Source of the DNA: Chromatiales bacterium
GTDB taxonomy: Bacteria > Pseudomonadota > Gammaproteobacteria > JAGRGH01
NCBI GenBank assembly: GCA_020445605.1
Contig: JAGRGH010000049.1
Coordinates: 1 to 64,000 of the forward strand
Reading direction: 5' to 3'
Length of the DNA: 64,000 bases
The translations under genes and the position numbers were made by a program. The notes below the pieces were generated by a model. That model was not told where the DNA came from, made no database searches, and saw nothing but the letters and a program-made list of their open reading frames with translations. Shown piece after piece: positions 17,019-26,128 of the stretch. Every line of letters begins with the position of its first letter. Positions within the stretch are counted from its first letter, which is position 1.

Positions 17019-17708
17019 GTGCACGTCCTGCTGATCGACGATCATGCGCTGTTTCGCTTCGGGCTCCAGGAACTCCTGCAACAGCGTGACATCGAGGTTC
17101 GTGCGGCCGGCACCGGCGACGAAGGCATCCAGATGGTGCGATCGAGCCGGCCCGACGTCGTGTTGCTCGACATGCGCATGCCCGGCATGGACGGGCGCGT
17201 GGTGCTGGCGCGACTGAGCGCGGAGTTTCCGGACCTGCCAGTCTCCATGCTGACCACGAGTGCCGACGAGCGTGACGTGCTCGACACACTCGCAGCCGGT
17301 GCGCGCGGTTACCTTCTGAAAGACATGGAGCCCGACGACCTGATCCGCGCGCTGCGCGATCTCGCCGGTGGCCGCACCGTGGTTTCGCCGGAACTCACGG
17401 CCGTGCTTGCGCGCGCGGTGCGCGGCGAAAACCTGCCGGAATCCGAACCGCACTGGACGCCGTATGCCGATTTGACCCCGCGTGAGCGCGAGATCCTCTG
17501 CCATCTGGCCGAGGGGCAGAGCAACAAGGTCATTGCAAAGGCACTCGGCATCTCGGATGGAACCGTGAAGCTGCACGTGAAGAGCATTCTGCGAAAACTC
17601 AGCGTGCACTCGCGGGTGGAGGCCGCCGTCATGGCCGTTGAGCACGATTTGTGCGGGCGCAACCGTGCACGCGAGGCGCGTGAACGCCAGCCGTCGTCGG
17701 ACGGTTGA
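17019..17708 (+). CDS. NarL/FixJ-family response regulator
   Basis: The 229-residue regulator starts at a GTG one base after the kinase stop; that start places the receiver motif VLLIDDH at residue 3. D51 (VVLLDMRMPGMDG) is the predicted phosphorylation site, T/K signatures MLTTS and LLKD follow, and the C-terminal LuxR-type helix-turn-helix (LTPREREILCHLAEGQSNKVI, shown here in two parts by its ends) binds DNA. The pair most resembles nitrate/nitrite systems, but the kinase lacks the nitrate-binding domain, so the signal is open. Targets might include the nap operon in this window; no NarL heptamers were demonstrated. Confidence 0.9.
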   Translation: MHVLLIDDHALFRFGLQELLQQRDIEVRAAGTGDEGIQMVRSSRPDVVLLDMRMPGMDGRVVLARLSAEFPDLPVSMLTTSADERDVLDTLAAGARGYLLKDMEPDDLIRALRDLAGGRTVVSPELTAVLARAVRGENLPESEPHWTPYADLTPREREILCHLAEGQSNKVIAKALGISDGTVKLHVKSILRKLSVHSRVEAAVMAVEHDLCGRNRAREARERQPSSDG

Positions 17709-17753
17709 TCTGCCGCGGTCGATCTTCCATCGCAAACTGTCCAATGCTTTGCC

Positions 17754-18173
17754 GTGCATTTTGAACTCGAGACCGGGCCGGGACATTTCATCTCCGCGGC
17801 CGAGCCGGGGCGTGTGCGCATCGGCGCGCGCGATTACACCGCGAGCCTGATCGTTACACCGGAGCGGATTGTCGACGACTGGCCCGTGCCGCACATCGGT
17901 GCGCTCGGCGACGCCGACATGGCGCGGTTGCGCGAGTTCCAGCCGCAGATCGTCCTGATCGGAACCGGTGCGAGCCTGGTGTTTCCGGATGTTGAGATCT
18001 ATGCTCGGTTGCTTGCGGACGGAATCGGCGTGGAGTTCATGAACACGCCCGCCGCCTGTCGCACCTACAATCTGCTGGCCTCCGAGCGGCGCCGCGTCGC
18101 GGCCGGGCTGGTGATCACCGCAGGCACGCGAGCCTTGTCAACGTCAGAGCGAGTGAAGAGGGCAAGACAATGA
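17754..18173 (+). CDS. Mth938-like (NDUFAF3-type) domain protein
   Basis: The 139-residue protein contains the Mth938/DUF498 fold: a strand FELETGPGHFISAAEP, the conserved DDWPV motif, IVLIGTGASLVFP and the closing GVEFMNTPAACRTYNLL. Eukaryotic relatives assist complex I assembly, and bacterial ones are of unknown role. It starts at a GTG; the gap to narL is 45 bases. Its stop overlaps the start of a secreted beta-helix gene in an ATGA arrangement, an odd pairing. Confidence 0.85.
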   Translation: MHFELETGPGHFISAAEPGRVRIGARDYTASLIVTPERIVDDWPVPHIGALGDADMARLREFQPQIVLIGTGASLVFPDVEIYARLLADGIGVEFMNTPAACRTYNLLASERRRVAAGLVITAGTRALSTSERVKRARQ

Positions 18174-19342
18174 GAAATAATCAGATCGCCGCGCTTTACA
18201 TTGCGGTGACCATAATCGGTTTCGCCTCACCGCCGGCTGCTGCTGGCGACGGTCAGTTCGAGATCAACCAGGCCTGCGCCGTCAACAGCGGCTGCTTCCC
18301 GGGGGACACGCCGGGATTTCCGGTCACGATCTCGTTTTCCGGCAGCTTTCTGCTGACCGGCAATCTGGACCTCAGTGCGCTCAGCCCGGATCTGACGGCC
18401 GTGGAAGTCAGTGCGCCCGCGGTAACCGTGGATCTCGGCGGGTTTCAGATCGTCGGTCCCGGCGGCTGTACGGGCAGCGGTTCGTCGATCAGCTGTCCGT
18501 TGGGCGGCCTGGGCCGAGGCGTGCGTGCCGTGGACCCGGCGGCGATTGCCTTCACCTTGCGCAATGGCGTGGTTCGGAACATGACGGGCTTCGGGGTGTC
18601 GACCGCCGGGTCCGCTGCCCGGATCGAGAACGTCACCGCCATTGGCAACAATATCGGGATCATCGTCCGGGAAGACTCGCTCGTGTCGCACTGTCTTGCC
18701 ATTCGAAACGGCCAGGACGGCATCAGTGCGGACATGGCCTCGATCATTGAATCGTCCGTGGCCGAGGGCAACGGTGGCGCGGGATTCGATCTGGAAAATG
18801 CCGCCGGCATGGTGACCCGCAGTGTCGCGCGCGGGAACGTACGGGGCTTTGAACTCGCACCCGGCGCTGAATTCGGTCATGACAACGTCTCCAGCGGCAA
18901 CGACAATCCGGACGACTGCGGTGGCGGAATCTGCACGGAACACCGGCGCTTCTATCTGACGGACTTCACGGATCTGGCATCCGGCAGTGGCGCGCTGACG
19001 GTCTGTGCGGCGGGGTTTCACATGGCGTCCCTGTTCGAGCTTTGGGACCTTACGGTTCTGCGCTACGATCCGGTGCTGGGTCAAACCAACCCGGACTCCG
19101 GTCTAGGGCCACCGAGTTCAAACTCTGGTTGGGTCCGAACCGGTTTTTCCAGTACTGGTGACAGTACGCCCGGTTTCGGAAACTGCCTTGGCTGGTCAAC
19201 CGGAGATCCAACTAAATTCGGCTCGCGGGCGCGTCTGCCCACGACCTGGGATACGGCACCGAGCACTCGGGTCGTACCCTGGCTTGTGGACGCGGACAAC
19301 TGTTCCAATTCTTCCTATGTCTGGTGCGTTGAGGACGACTGA
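18170..19342 (+). CDS. Secreted right-handed beta-helix protein with cysteine-rich C-terminal domain
   Basis: This 390-residue exported protein has an N-terminal signal (cleavage near PAAAG, residue 26). Residues about 70-250 form a parallel beta-helix with repeating NosD-like turns (FTLRNGVVRNMTGFGVST, then VTAIGNNIGIIVREDSLVS and further turns). A distinct C-terminal domain of about 125 residues contains a YLTDF strand, WDLTVLRY, several Trp-Ser-Asn segments and paired cysteines, resembling surface or lectin-like modules I cannot name. It may bind or process polysaccharide. The start ATG overlaps the preceding stop. Confidence 0.75.
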   Translation: MRNNQIAALYIAVTIIGFASPPAAAGDGQFEINQACAVNSGCFPGDTPGFPVTISFSGSFLLTGNLDLSALSPDLTAVEVSAPAVTVDLGGFQIVGPGGCTGSGSSISCPLGGLGRGVRAVDPAAIAFTLRNGVVRNMTGFGVSTAGSAARIENVTAIGNNIGIIVREDSLVSHCLAIRNGQDGISADMASIIESSVAEGNGGAGFDLENAAGMVTRSVARGNVRGFELAPGAEFGHDNVSSGNDNPDDCGGGICTEHRRFYLTDFTDLASGSGALTVCAAGFHMASLFELWDLTVLRYDPVLGQTNPDSGLGPPSSNSGWVRTGFSSTGDSTPGFGNCLGWSTGDPTKFGSRARLPTTWDTAPSTRVVPWLVDADNCSNSSYVWCVEDD

Positions 19343-19714
19343 GCATCCTTGGAACCCGACGGGGCCGATCGAACGAGTTTCCCGACAGATCGTGAAGCCG
19401 TTACGGATTAGGGCTTTTTTTGGCTTCGTAGCAGTGATGGCGGCCAGTATCCGCATGCGTCGCCGTTACTTGCAAAGTCGCGGCGCTTAGTCGCCCCTCG
19501 TAGTTGTGGTCACGGGCACCTTGGGCGGGCGCTGATTCGCACTGGCCCGCAAGACCAGTCTGCGAATCCCCTTTCATCGGGAATTTGCCCGTTTCCAATC
19601 GCTTGGTTCGGCCGAACTGGATCGAGCCCACGCCAAGGTACGATAGCAGCTTTATTCAAGTTCGCCGTTTGCCATCCCGTTACGCTCCGCAGCTGGATCG
19701 TCACCTGAACAGAG
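19343..19714 (+). other. Intergenic region before the AraC regulator
   Basis: No convincing coding sequence was found in these 372 bases. The only feature I can support is the 19-bp motif at 19644-19662 that recurs upstream of the large beta-helix gene. No terminator with a clean stem and T-run is visible after the upstream gene. Confidence 0.5.
19644..19662 (+). promoter_or_regulatory. 19-bp motif shared by araC-like and beta-helix upstream regions, copy 1
   Basis: TAGCAGCTTTATTCAAGTT lies 53 bases before the regulator start. An 18-of-19 identical copy is found at 20563-20581. Shared upstream sequence in front of a regulator and the next gene suggests an operator or a common promoter. Confidence 0.55.
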
Positions 19715-20521
19715 ATGATGAATCAGCAAGGTGACCCACCCAAAACTCGACTTTTCCTGTGGGAAGACTGCGGCCTTTACGCCGGCCTAGAGGCATGCAG
19801 CAAGCTGCACAGTCATCACGCCATTCAGATCACCTATGTGCTGGATGGCGAATGCCGGATTCGCGCCCAGGGAGACGGGCAGTGGCGTACGACCACGGGG
19901 TTTCTGATTCTCCCGGGCACCGTCTACCAGGGCGATACGCCGGGGCGGTTCGTGACCTTTTTCGTCGACGTCAACCACCCGCTGTATTGGCGCCACAAAT
20001 GCGCACAAGAATCCGTCTTTTTGCATGGTATCCGGTGTTTTGATGTGCATGCCGAGGACCTCCATCGGCTGCGCGAGTTTCATGGCGGCCGGATCTCTTG
20101 CCCGCAGGCCCGGGGGCTGTTTCAGGATGCCGTCGTGAGGTGGTTTCCTGAGTCTCTGGGTACACCGGCACTCGATACCAGGATCGGGCGTATCGTTGCG
20201 CACATCGATCATGCCCTCCCGGGCGCGATGAAGCTTGAAGACATTGCTGCGGTCGTGGGCTTGTCGCCCAGTCGAGTGATGCATCTGTTCCGTGCGGAAA
20301 CCGGCACCACGGTTCGACAGTTCATTCTTTGGCGTCGACTTAAATCGGTATTGGTCACCCTTGCCAAAGGCGAGAATCTGACGCACTCGGCGCATGTGGC
20401 GGGATTTTCCGATTCCGCGCACCTGACTCGAACCTTCGTCATGATGTTCGGTTTCAGTCCAACGGCGATTCTTGCCGGCCCGGTTGGCGCGCAGTTCGCG
20501 GTCTGTTCCGAAACGGACTGA
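19715..20521 (+). CDS. AraC-family transcriptional regulator
   Basis: This 268-residue protein has an N-terminal cupin-like sensing domain (LHSHHAIQITYVLDGECRI, GFLILPGTVYQ) and a C-terminal pair of AraC helix-turn-helix motifs: the first within LEDIAAVVGLSPSRVMHLF and the second at HVAGFSDSAHLTRTFVMMFG. The likely inducer is a small molecule bound by the cupin, but it cannot be named. It is followed, 183 bases downstream on the same strand, by a large beta-helix surface protein with the same upstream motif, so that gene is the obvious candidate target. Confidence 0.9.
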   Translation: MMNQQGDPPKTRLFLWEDCGLYAGLEACSKLHSHHAIQITYVLDGECRIRAQGDGQWRTTTGFLILPGTVYQGDTPGRFVTFFVDVNHPLYWRHKCAQESVFLHGIRCFDVHAEDLHRLREFHGGRISCPQARGLFQDAVVRWFPESLGTPALDTRIGRIVAHIDHALPGAMKLEDIAAVVGLSPSRVMHLFRAETGTTVRQFILWRRLKSVLVTLAKGENLTHSAHVAGFSDSAHLTRTFVMMFGFSPTAILAGPVGAQFAVCSETD

Positions 20522-20562
20522 CAACCGGCCGCGTTCCGCTCACTGTTGCTGTCTGATGACGG

Positions 20563-20581
20563 TAGCAGCTTTTTTCAAGTT
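20563..20581 (+). promoter_or_regulatory. 19-bp motif shared by araC-like and beta-helix upstream regions, copy 2
   Basis: TAGCAGCTTTTTTCAAGTT differs by one base from the copy at 19644-19662. It lies about 124 bases before the beta-helix start at 20705, in the short gap after the regulator stop. Confidence 0.55.
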
Positions 20582-20704
20582 ATCCCTACATTGAATGCGT
20601 ATGGTCCGCGAAGAGCGGCGTGAGCATCTTGCGTAAAGCGCGAGCGTGCATGTGTGTGCGCCTTCACCGAATACGCGGCCGATACAACAAAACGGGAGAG
20701 TGTC

Positions 20705-22915
20705 ATGGGGCGTTCAGATCATGTAACCATTCGTTCCGGCAAACGGGCTTGGCTTGGAATCCTTGCCGTGATTGCCGGTGCAAGCGTTATTCCCGCGCAT
20801 GGCGCATCTTTCTCAGTCATCAACACTCTGGATGCCGGCGCGGGTTCACTGCGCCAGGCGATCACGGATGCCAACGGGGCGGCCGGGCCCCACACCATCA
20901 GCTTTGCGATTCCAGGTGCCGGACCGCATACCATCAATCTCGCCACGGCGCTGCCCGGCATCACCAGTGATGACGTGACGATTGACGGTTATACACAGGC
21001 CGGGGCTTCGGCCAACACGCTTGCTGTTGGCAATGATGCGGACATCCGCGTCATCATCAGTTGTGATGCTGGGCCGGGCGGAGCGGTGGATGGGTTCGTG
21101 CTGCTTGGCGATCGAGCGGTCATTCGCGGCTTTTCGATCGTCAATTGCCGTGGCGCGATGTTTGTTCCGGGGCCGCTCAGCCCGGTGCCACCCGGCGGCG
21201 GTGGTTCGGGCCACACGATCGCCGGCAACTTCATGGGCGTATTGCCGGATGGCTCCGCGATGGCCAGCCAGCGCGGCATCACGGGCGATGCGATGGCGTC
21301 CACCATGGTTGGCGGGCCCACGCCGGCTGATCGCAACGTCATCAGCAATGGCAGCGGCGGCACCACCACCGGCTACGGCATTCGCATCAATCTGGGCGGG
21401 ACCGGTAATACCATTCAGAACAATTACATCGGTCTGGATCCGACCGGAACGCTGAATCACGGCAACGGTGGCTTCGGCGTTGAACTGGCCGGTGCTGCGT
21501 CGACGGGCAACATGATCCTCGGCAATGTGATCGGTGGTAACGAAGAGGGTGTGCGGGTCAACGCCCCAAGCAGCACCATCAGCGACAACTACATCGGCAC
21601 GAATGCGACTGGCACCGCGGCAGTCGGAAATGATACGGAAGGCGTGCATATTCGCACCCCGACGGGCATGAGCCTGGTGTCCGGCAATCTGATCTCGGGC
21701 AACGGCGCGCGCGGCGTCATCATCAACCAGGGTTCATCGGACAACATCATCCGCAGCAACAGGATCGGGACCAACGCGGCCGGCACGGCGGCGATCCCCA
21801 ACGTCGGGGGTGTCAACATCGTCTGGGGTTCGAACAATCTGATTGGCGGCGCGCCCAACGGCAACCTGATCTCCGGTAACACGCAGATTGGCGTGCGAGT
21901 CGCGGCGGGCAACAATCCCAGTAGCGGCAATATGGTGCTCGCGAATCTGATTGGAACGGACATCACTGGAACCGTGGCGATCGGTAACGGCACCAATGGC
22001 GTGATGCTCGCGGCGAACGGATCGGCGGCTCTGTCGTCAACCACTGTCGGTGGCGCGGGCGTCGGCGAGGCGAACATCATCTCCGGCAACAGTGTCGGTG
22101 TTCTTGTTACCGGCCCGAACACGGTGGGCAACGGCAATACCGTGACCAACAACATCATCGGAGCGGACCTGGCCGGCACGGGTGCGATCCCGAATGGCAC
22201 GGGCATACGCTTTGAGAACGACGGTGGCGTGGTGGTCGCCAGCAACCGGATTCTCTACAACAGCACCGCTGGCGTGACCCTGACCGGAACGACCTCGTCG
22301 TTCGAGGCCACTTCCGCAGACAACTGCGTGGTCCTGAACGCAGCCGGCGTGGACAACCAGACCGGCAGCCTGACGGTGTTCGAGAACAACTGGTGGGGCG
22401 CGTCGACCGGCCCGTCGGGCGTAGGCCCGGGCAGCGGCGACAGCGTGAGTGCCGACGTGGACTTCGATCCGTTCACGGCCGTGCAGCCCGGCAACTGTCC
22501 GAACAACGAGGGTTCGATCACGATCTTCCAGGATACCGTTCCTGACGACGCCCAGGACTTCGGCTTCTTCGGCAGTCTGGGCGGATTCACCCTCGATGAC
22601 GATCTGGACGGCGGCCTGCAGAATTCGATGATGTTCAGCGTTCCTCCGGGCCCGTACGGTGTCAGTCAGACACTGGTCGAGGGATTCCACCTGGTCAGCG
22701 TGGCGTGCGTGGATCCAAGCGCGGACAGCTCCGGCAATGTCGGCGTTGCGATCGCCTCGATCAATCTGGCGCCTGGTGAGTCGGTTACCTGCACGTTCAC
22801 GAACCATGCCGCCGCCGCGGTTCCGGCGCTGGATTGGCGCGCCGTCATTGTGCTGATGGGGATGCTGTTGTGCCTGGCCGCGTTCGGCCGGTGGCGTAGC
22901 TACGGGGTTCGCTAA
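20705..22915 (+). CDS. Large secreted beta-helix protein with IPTL-CTERM-like sorting signal
   Basis: This protein of about 736 residues starts at the ATG at 20705, which has GGGAG seven bases upstream; an in-frame ATG at 20654 lacks such a site. A signal peptide (cleavage near AHGAS, residue 34) is followed by a CSLREA-like motif GAGSLRQAITDANGAAGPH and many beta-helix turns of the form NxIxGNxxGVxxxGxxNxIxxNxIGTDxxGT between about residues 100 and 560. The end is VPALDWRAVIVLMGMLLC plus a basic tail, a variant of the IPTL-CTERM tripartite sorting signal. It is presumably surface-attached or exported, possibly as an adhesin or polysaccharide-binding protein, and likely controlled by the AraC gene upstream. 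Confidence 0.8.
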   Translation: MGRSDHVTIRSGKRAWLGILAVIAGASVIPAHGASFSVINTLDAGAGSLRQAITDANGAAGPHTISFAIPGAGPHTINLATALPGITSDDVTIDGYTQAGASANTLAVGNDADIRVIISCDAGPGGAVDGFVLLGDRAVIRGFSIVNCRGAMFVPGPLSPVPPGGGGSGHTIAGNFMGVLPDGSAMASQRGITGDAMASTMVGGPTPADRNVISNGSGGTTTGYGIRINLGGTGNTIQNNYIGLDPTGTLNHGNGGFGVELAGAASTGNMILGNVIGGNEEGVRVNAPSSTISDNYIGTNATGTAAVGNDTEGVHIRTPTGMSLVSGNLISGNGARGVIINQGSSDNIIRSNRIGTNAAGTAAIPNVGGVNIVWGSNNLIGGAPNGNLISGNTQIGVRVAAGNNPSSGNMVLANLIGTDITGTVAIGNGTNGVMLAANGSAALSSTTVGGAGVGEANIISGNSVGVLVTGPNTVGNGNTVTNNIIGADLAGTGAIPNGTGIRFENDGGVVVASNRILYNSTAGVTLTGTTSSFEATSADNCVVLNAAGVDNQTGSLTVFENNWWGASTGPSGVGPGSGDSVSADVDFDPFTAVQPGNCPNNEGSITIFQDTVPDDAQDFGFFGSLGGFTLDDDLDGGLQNSMMFSVPPGPYGVSQTLVEGFHLVSVACVDPSADSSGNVGVAIASINLAPGESVTCTFTNHAAAAVPALDWRAVIVLMGMLLCLAAFGRWRSYGVR

Positions 22916-22957
22916 CGATCGGCCCGACGTCGGACTCGATCGCTCCGGACCTGCCGG

Positions 22958-24448
22958 TCAGACCGGACCCTGGGTCGAGGCGGGGATCGCGCGCTGGAAC
23001 GACCAGTCGCGGATGGCCTTGATCTGTTCGGTCATGGTGCGCGAGAGCGGGACCATGCGTGTCGTGCCGCGCGCGACGTCCTGTTCGGTGAACGCGCGGT
23101 TTTCCTGATACGCGTCGATGCGGGCGGATTTGACGGCCTGTTCGATCTCTGCACCGCTCCATTCGCGAGTCGCCGCGGCCAGATAGTCGAGGTTGAACTT
23201 TGTCGGGTCGCCACCGTGGCGCGTGATGTGAATGCGCAGAATCTCCGCGCGTTCCTTCTTGTTGGGCAGGTCCAGAAAGAACAGCTGGTCGAAGCGACCC
23301 TTGCGCATGAACTCCGCAGGCAGTTCCTGGATGCGGTTGGCGGTCGCCGCGATGAAAACTTTCGGTGACTTTTCCTGCATCCAGGTCAGGAAACTGGACA
23401 GGATGTTCACGTTGCCGCCGCCGTGCGCGGCGCGGTCGAAACCGAAGGCGTTCTCGATCTCGTCGATCCACAACACGATGGGGGCGATCTCCGCCGCCAG
23501 ACGCGCGGCGTTCTCGAAGGCGTACTCCGGCGTGCCGAAACTGCCCGACAGCACCAGGCTCATGTCGAGCCGGACCAGGGGCAGTTCCCAGGCCGCGGCG
23601 ATCGCCTTCGCGGCCATGGACTTGCCGCAGCCGCTGACACCCATGAGCAACAGCCCCGACGGCAGCGGAACTCCGGAACTCAAAGCACGCTCCGAAAACA
23701 GGTATTTGCGCTTGAGCACCCAGTCGCGCAGCTGGTCGAGTCCGCCGACGTCCTTCATCGACCACTCGGCACCATAGAAACGCAGCACGCTCTCCTTGCG
23801 CAGCAGCTGCGATTTCTCTTCCTGGGCTTCGAGCAGCGCCTTGTGGTGATCGAACACCTGCGGCAGCAGCAGGCGCGAGACGACATGCTGGATCTCGTTC
23901 TGCGACAGGCCACGCAGCGCGCCGGCCAGCCGGTGCAGGTGTTCGGGCTGGATGTTGCGGCCGGCCGTGCGCTCGGTCAGCACCTCGAGGATCTCGTCTT
24001 CGGCCGGCAGTGGCACTTCGATGAGGAAGATTTCCTTCTTCAGCACCTCCGGCAGCACGAGCTCGGGGTGCGACATGAACACGACCACATCGCGCTGGCG
24101 CAGGGCCGCGTAGAGGTCGCGCACGGCCCGTACCAGCCGCGGGTTCCCTTCGAACCACGCCGGCAGGTCTTTCAGCAGATAGACGCCGGCGGTGTCGCGT
24201 GCGGCGATCCAGGCCAGGGCCTCCACCGGATCGGTAATCGGCGTGGACTGACCGTCGCCGCCGAACGGTGCCGAGAAACCGGTCGTGGCCGTCCAGATCA
24301 CCAAGCCGGGCGACTTCACGCGCGATGTGATCGGCCGCAGCAGGGCCTCCATGCGCGGTTCGTCCCAGCCGAGCAGGTAGACGAGCGGATAGCGCGAGGC
24401 CATGGCCTTGGCGAGCTTGTCGAGCATGGGGCGCTGGTGGCTACTCAT
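22958..24448 (-). CDS. Ycf46-type AAA+ ATPase
   Basis: The 496-residue cytoplasmic protein has an N-terminal domain of about 230 residues typical of Ycf46-like proteins (YPLVYLLGWDEPRMEALL, then VVVFMSHPELVLP) and a C-terminal AAA module. Walker A is GVSGCGKSM, Walker B IVLWIDEIE, sensor-1 VFIAATAN and the Arg-finger region FMRKGRFDQLFF. Unlike FtsH there is no transmembrane segment and no zinc protease domain. The role is unknown; cyanobacterial Ycf46 affects photosynthesis and carbon use. It is monocistronic and convergent with the beta-helix gene. Confidence 0.88.
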   Translation of the reverse strand: MSSHQRPMLDKLAKAMASRYPLVYLLGWDEPRMEALLRPITSRVKSPGLVIWTATTGFSAPFGGDGQSTPITDPVEALAWIAARDTAGVYLLKDLPAWFEGNPRLVRAVRDLYAALRQRDVVVFMSHPELVLPEVLKKEIFLIEVPLPAEDEILEVLTERTAGRNIQPEHLHRLAGALRGLSQNEIQHVVSRLLLPQVFDHHKALLEAQEEKSQLLRKESVLRFYGAEWSMKDVGGLDQLRDWVLKRKYLFSERALSSGVPLPSGLLLMGVSGCGKSMAAKAIAAAWELPLVRLDMSLVLSGSFGTPEYAFENAARLAAEIAPIVLWIDEIENAFGFDRAAHGGGNVNILSSFLTWMQEKSPKVFIAATANRIQELPAEFMRKGRFDQLFFLDLPNKKERAEILRIHITRHGGDPTKFNLDYLAAATREWSGAEIEQAVKSARIDAYQENRAFTEQDVARGTTRMVPLSRTMTEQIKAIRDWSFQRAIPASTQGPV

Positions 24449-24576
24449 CGAAGTTCCTTGTGCAATCTGGCCAGGCGGCGGGGGGCAGGTGGATCACGGC
24501 ATCTTAGCCGGTGCCATGCCTGATTGGCCCGCGCCCGGCCGTCCGGTAGACTACTAGGGTTGCCCTTCTACCATCG

Positions 24577-24604
24577 GCCCCGCCCACGGCGGGGCGTATT
24601 TTTT
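24577..24604 (+). terminator. Terminator-like hairpin in the ndk leader
   Basis: GCCCCGCC-CAC-GGCGGGGC forms an 8-bp GC stem with a 3-base loop, followed by GTATTTTTT. It has the look of an intrinsic terminator but lies 24 bases before the ndk start and after no other plus-strand gene in the gap from 24449. It may attenuate ndk or stop read-through from the left. Confidence 0.55.
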
Positions 24605-24627
24605 CCGAACTGAATCACGGAGTCCCA

Positions 24628-25059
24628 ATGTCCGTCGAACGCACCCTGTCGATCATCAAGCCCGATGCCGTGGCCAAGAACGTGATCGGCCAGATCTATG
24701 CCCGTTTCGAGGCCGCCGGCCTGCGCGTCGTTGCCGCGAAAATGCTGCACCTGTCCGAACAGCAGGCGCAGGGCTTCTACGCGGTCCACCGCGAACGGCC
24801 GTTCTACAATGACCTCGTTTCGTTCATGATGTCCGGCCCGGTCATGGTGCAGGTGCTCGAAGGCGAGGGCGCCATTGCGAAGCACCGCGAGGTGATGGGG
24901 GCGACCGATCCGGCCAAGGCCGCGCCGGGCACGATCCGCGCGGATTTCGCGAAGACCGTCGACGAAAATGCCGTGCACGGTTCCGATGGCCCCGACACCG
25001 CACGCGCCGAGATTGCATTCTTTTTCGCCGACAACGAGCTGTGCCCGCGCACGCGCTGA
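24628..25059 (+). CDS. ndk: Nucleoside diphosphate kinase
   Basis: The 143-residue enzyme transfers the gamma phosphate between nucleoside triphosphates and diphosphates through a phosphohistidine. Residue H117 (ENAVHGSD) is the active site, and the N-terminal [14 protein letters not shown] and the Kpn-loop segment [11 protein letters not shown] are conserved. It is the first gene of the run leading to der; rlmN starts 4 bases after its stop. Confidence 0.97.
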   Translation: MSVERTLSIIKPDAVAKNVIGQIYARFEAAGLRVVAAKMLHLSEQQAQGFYAVHRERPFYNDLVSFMMSGPVMVQVLEGEGAIAKHREVMGATDPAKAAPGTIRADFAKTVDENAVHGSDGPDTARAEIAFFFADNELCPRTR

Positions 25060-25063
25060 GGAC

Positions 25064-26128
25064 GTGACTGTAACGAACCTGCTGCCGCTGGACCGTGCCG
25101 CGCTCGAGACCTGGTTTGAAGGTCTCGGCGAGCGGCCGTTTCGCGCGCGGCAGGTTCTGAAGTGGATCCACCAGCACGGCGTGACCGATTTCGCGCAGAT
25201 GACCGACCTTTCGCGCGACCTGCGCGAACGGCTAGCGGAACGCGCGACCGTCCAGGCGCCGCCGATCGGCACGGAGCAGCACGCGCTTGACCAAACCCGC
25301 AAGTGGCTGCTGGAACTCGGCGACGGTCAGCGCATCGAGAGCGTGTTCATCCCGGAACCGGATCGTGGAACCCTGTGCGTCTCCTCGCAGGTCGGCTGCG
25401 CGCTGGACTGCCGTTTCTGTTCGACGGCGCAGCAGGGCTTCAGCCGCGATCTGACCACCGACGAGATCATCGGTCAGCTCTGGCAGGCGGAACGCCGCCT
25501 CGGCGCCGGCCGTGTAACGAACGTCGTGCTCATGGGCATGGGCGAGCCGCTGCTGAACCTGGACGCCCTGGCGCCGGCGCTGCGCCTGATGCTGGATGAT
25601 CTCGCTTACGGTCTGTCACGCCGTCGCGTGACGGTCTCCACCGCCGGCGTCGTGCCGATGATCGAGCGCCTGCGTGAAGTCGCGCCCGTGAGCCTCGCGG
25701 TATCACTGCACGCGCCCGACGACGATCTGCGCAGCGAACTCGTGCCCCTGAACCGCAAGTACCCGATCGCCGATTTGCTTGCGGCCTGTCGTCGTTACGT
25801 CGCCGACGAGGCCCGCGCGCGTGTGACCTTCGAATACGTGATGATCGAAGGCGTGAACGACTCGCTCGCGCAGGCGCGTGCGCTGGGCGCGTTGCTGCGC
25901 GATGTGCCGGCCAAGGTCAATCTCATTCCGTTCAACCCGTTTCCGGGCACGGGGTATCGGCGCTCGCCGCAGTCGACGATCGATGCGTTCCGCGATGTGC
26001 TCGTTGCGCGCGGGCTGACCTGTGTGACGCGCCGCCCGCGCGGTGAGGACATTGACGCGGCCTGCGGGCAGCTCGTCGGGCGTGTGAACGACCGGGGGCG
26101 GCGCGCGCAGCGCGCGCTTGTGTCATGA
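25064..26128 (+). CDS. rlmN: Dual-specificity 23S rRNA/tRNA adenine-C2 methyltransferase
   Basis: This radical-SAM enzyme methylates C2 of A2503 in 23S rRNA and A37 in some tRNAs. The CX3CX2C cluster motif appears as CALDCRFC, the [10 protein letters not shown] loop is present and the C-terminal part carries the second methyl-carrying cysteine region ([20 protein letters not shown]). The start chosen is the GTG at 25064, four bases after ndk, giving 354 residues, the usual size; the longer frame overlaps ndk. An ATGA overlap couples it to pilW. Confidence 0.95.
   Translation: MTVTNLLPLDRAALETWFEGLGERPFRARQVLKWIHQHGVTDFAQMTDLSRDLRERLAERATVQAPPIGTEQHALDQTRKWLLELGDGQRIESVFIPEPDRGTLCVSSQVGCALDCRFCSTAQQGFSRDLTTDEIIGQLWQAERRLGAGRVTNVVLMGMGEPLLNLDALAPALRLMLDDLAYGLSRRRVTVSTAGVVPMIERLREVAPVSLAVSLHAPDDDLRSELVPLNRKYPIADLLAACRRYVADEARARVTFEYVMIEGVNDSLAQARALGALLRDVPAKVNLIPFNPFPGTGYRRSPQSTIDAFRDVLVARGLTCVTRRPRGEDIDAACGQLVGRVNDRGRRAQRALVS

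Noticed and set aside
21360-22260. Repeats in the beta-helix gene as a possible CRISPR or tandem DNA repeat
   Set aside because: The repetition is at protein level (GN, IG and GT turns), with diverged DNA and no constant repeat and spacer lengths.
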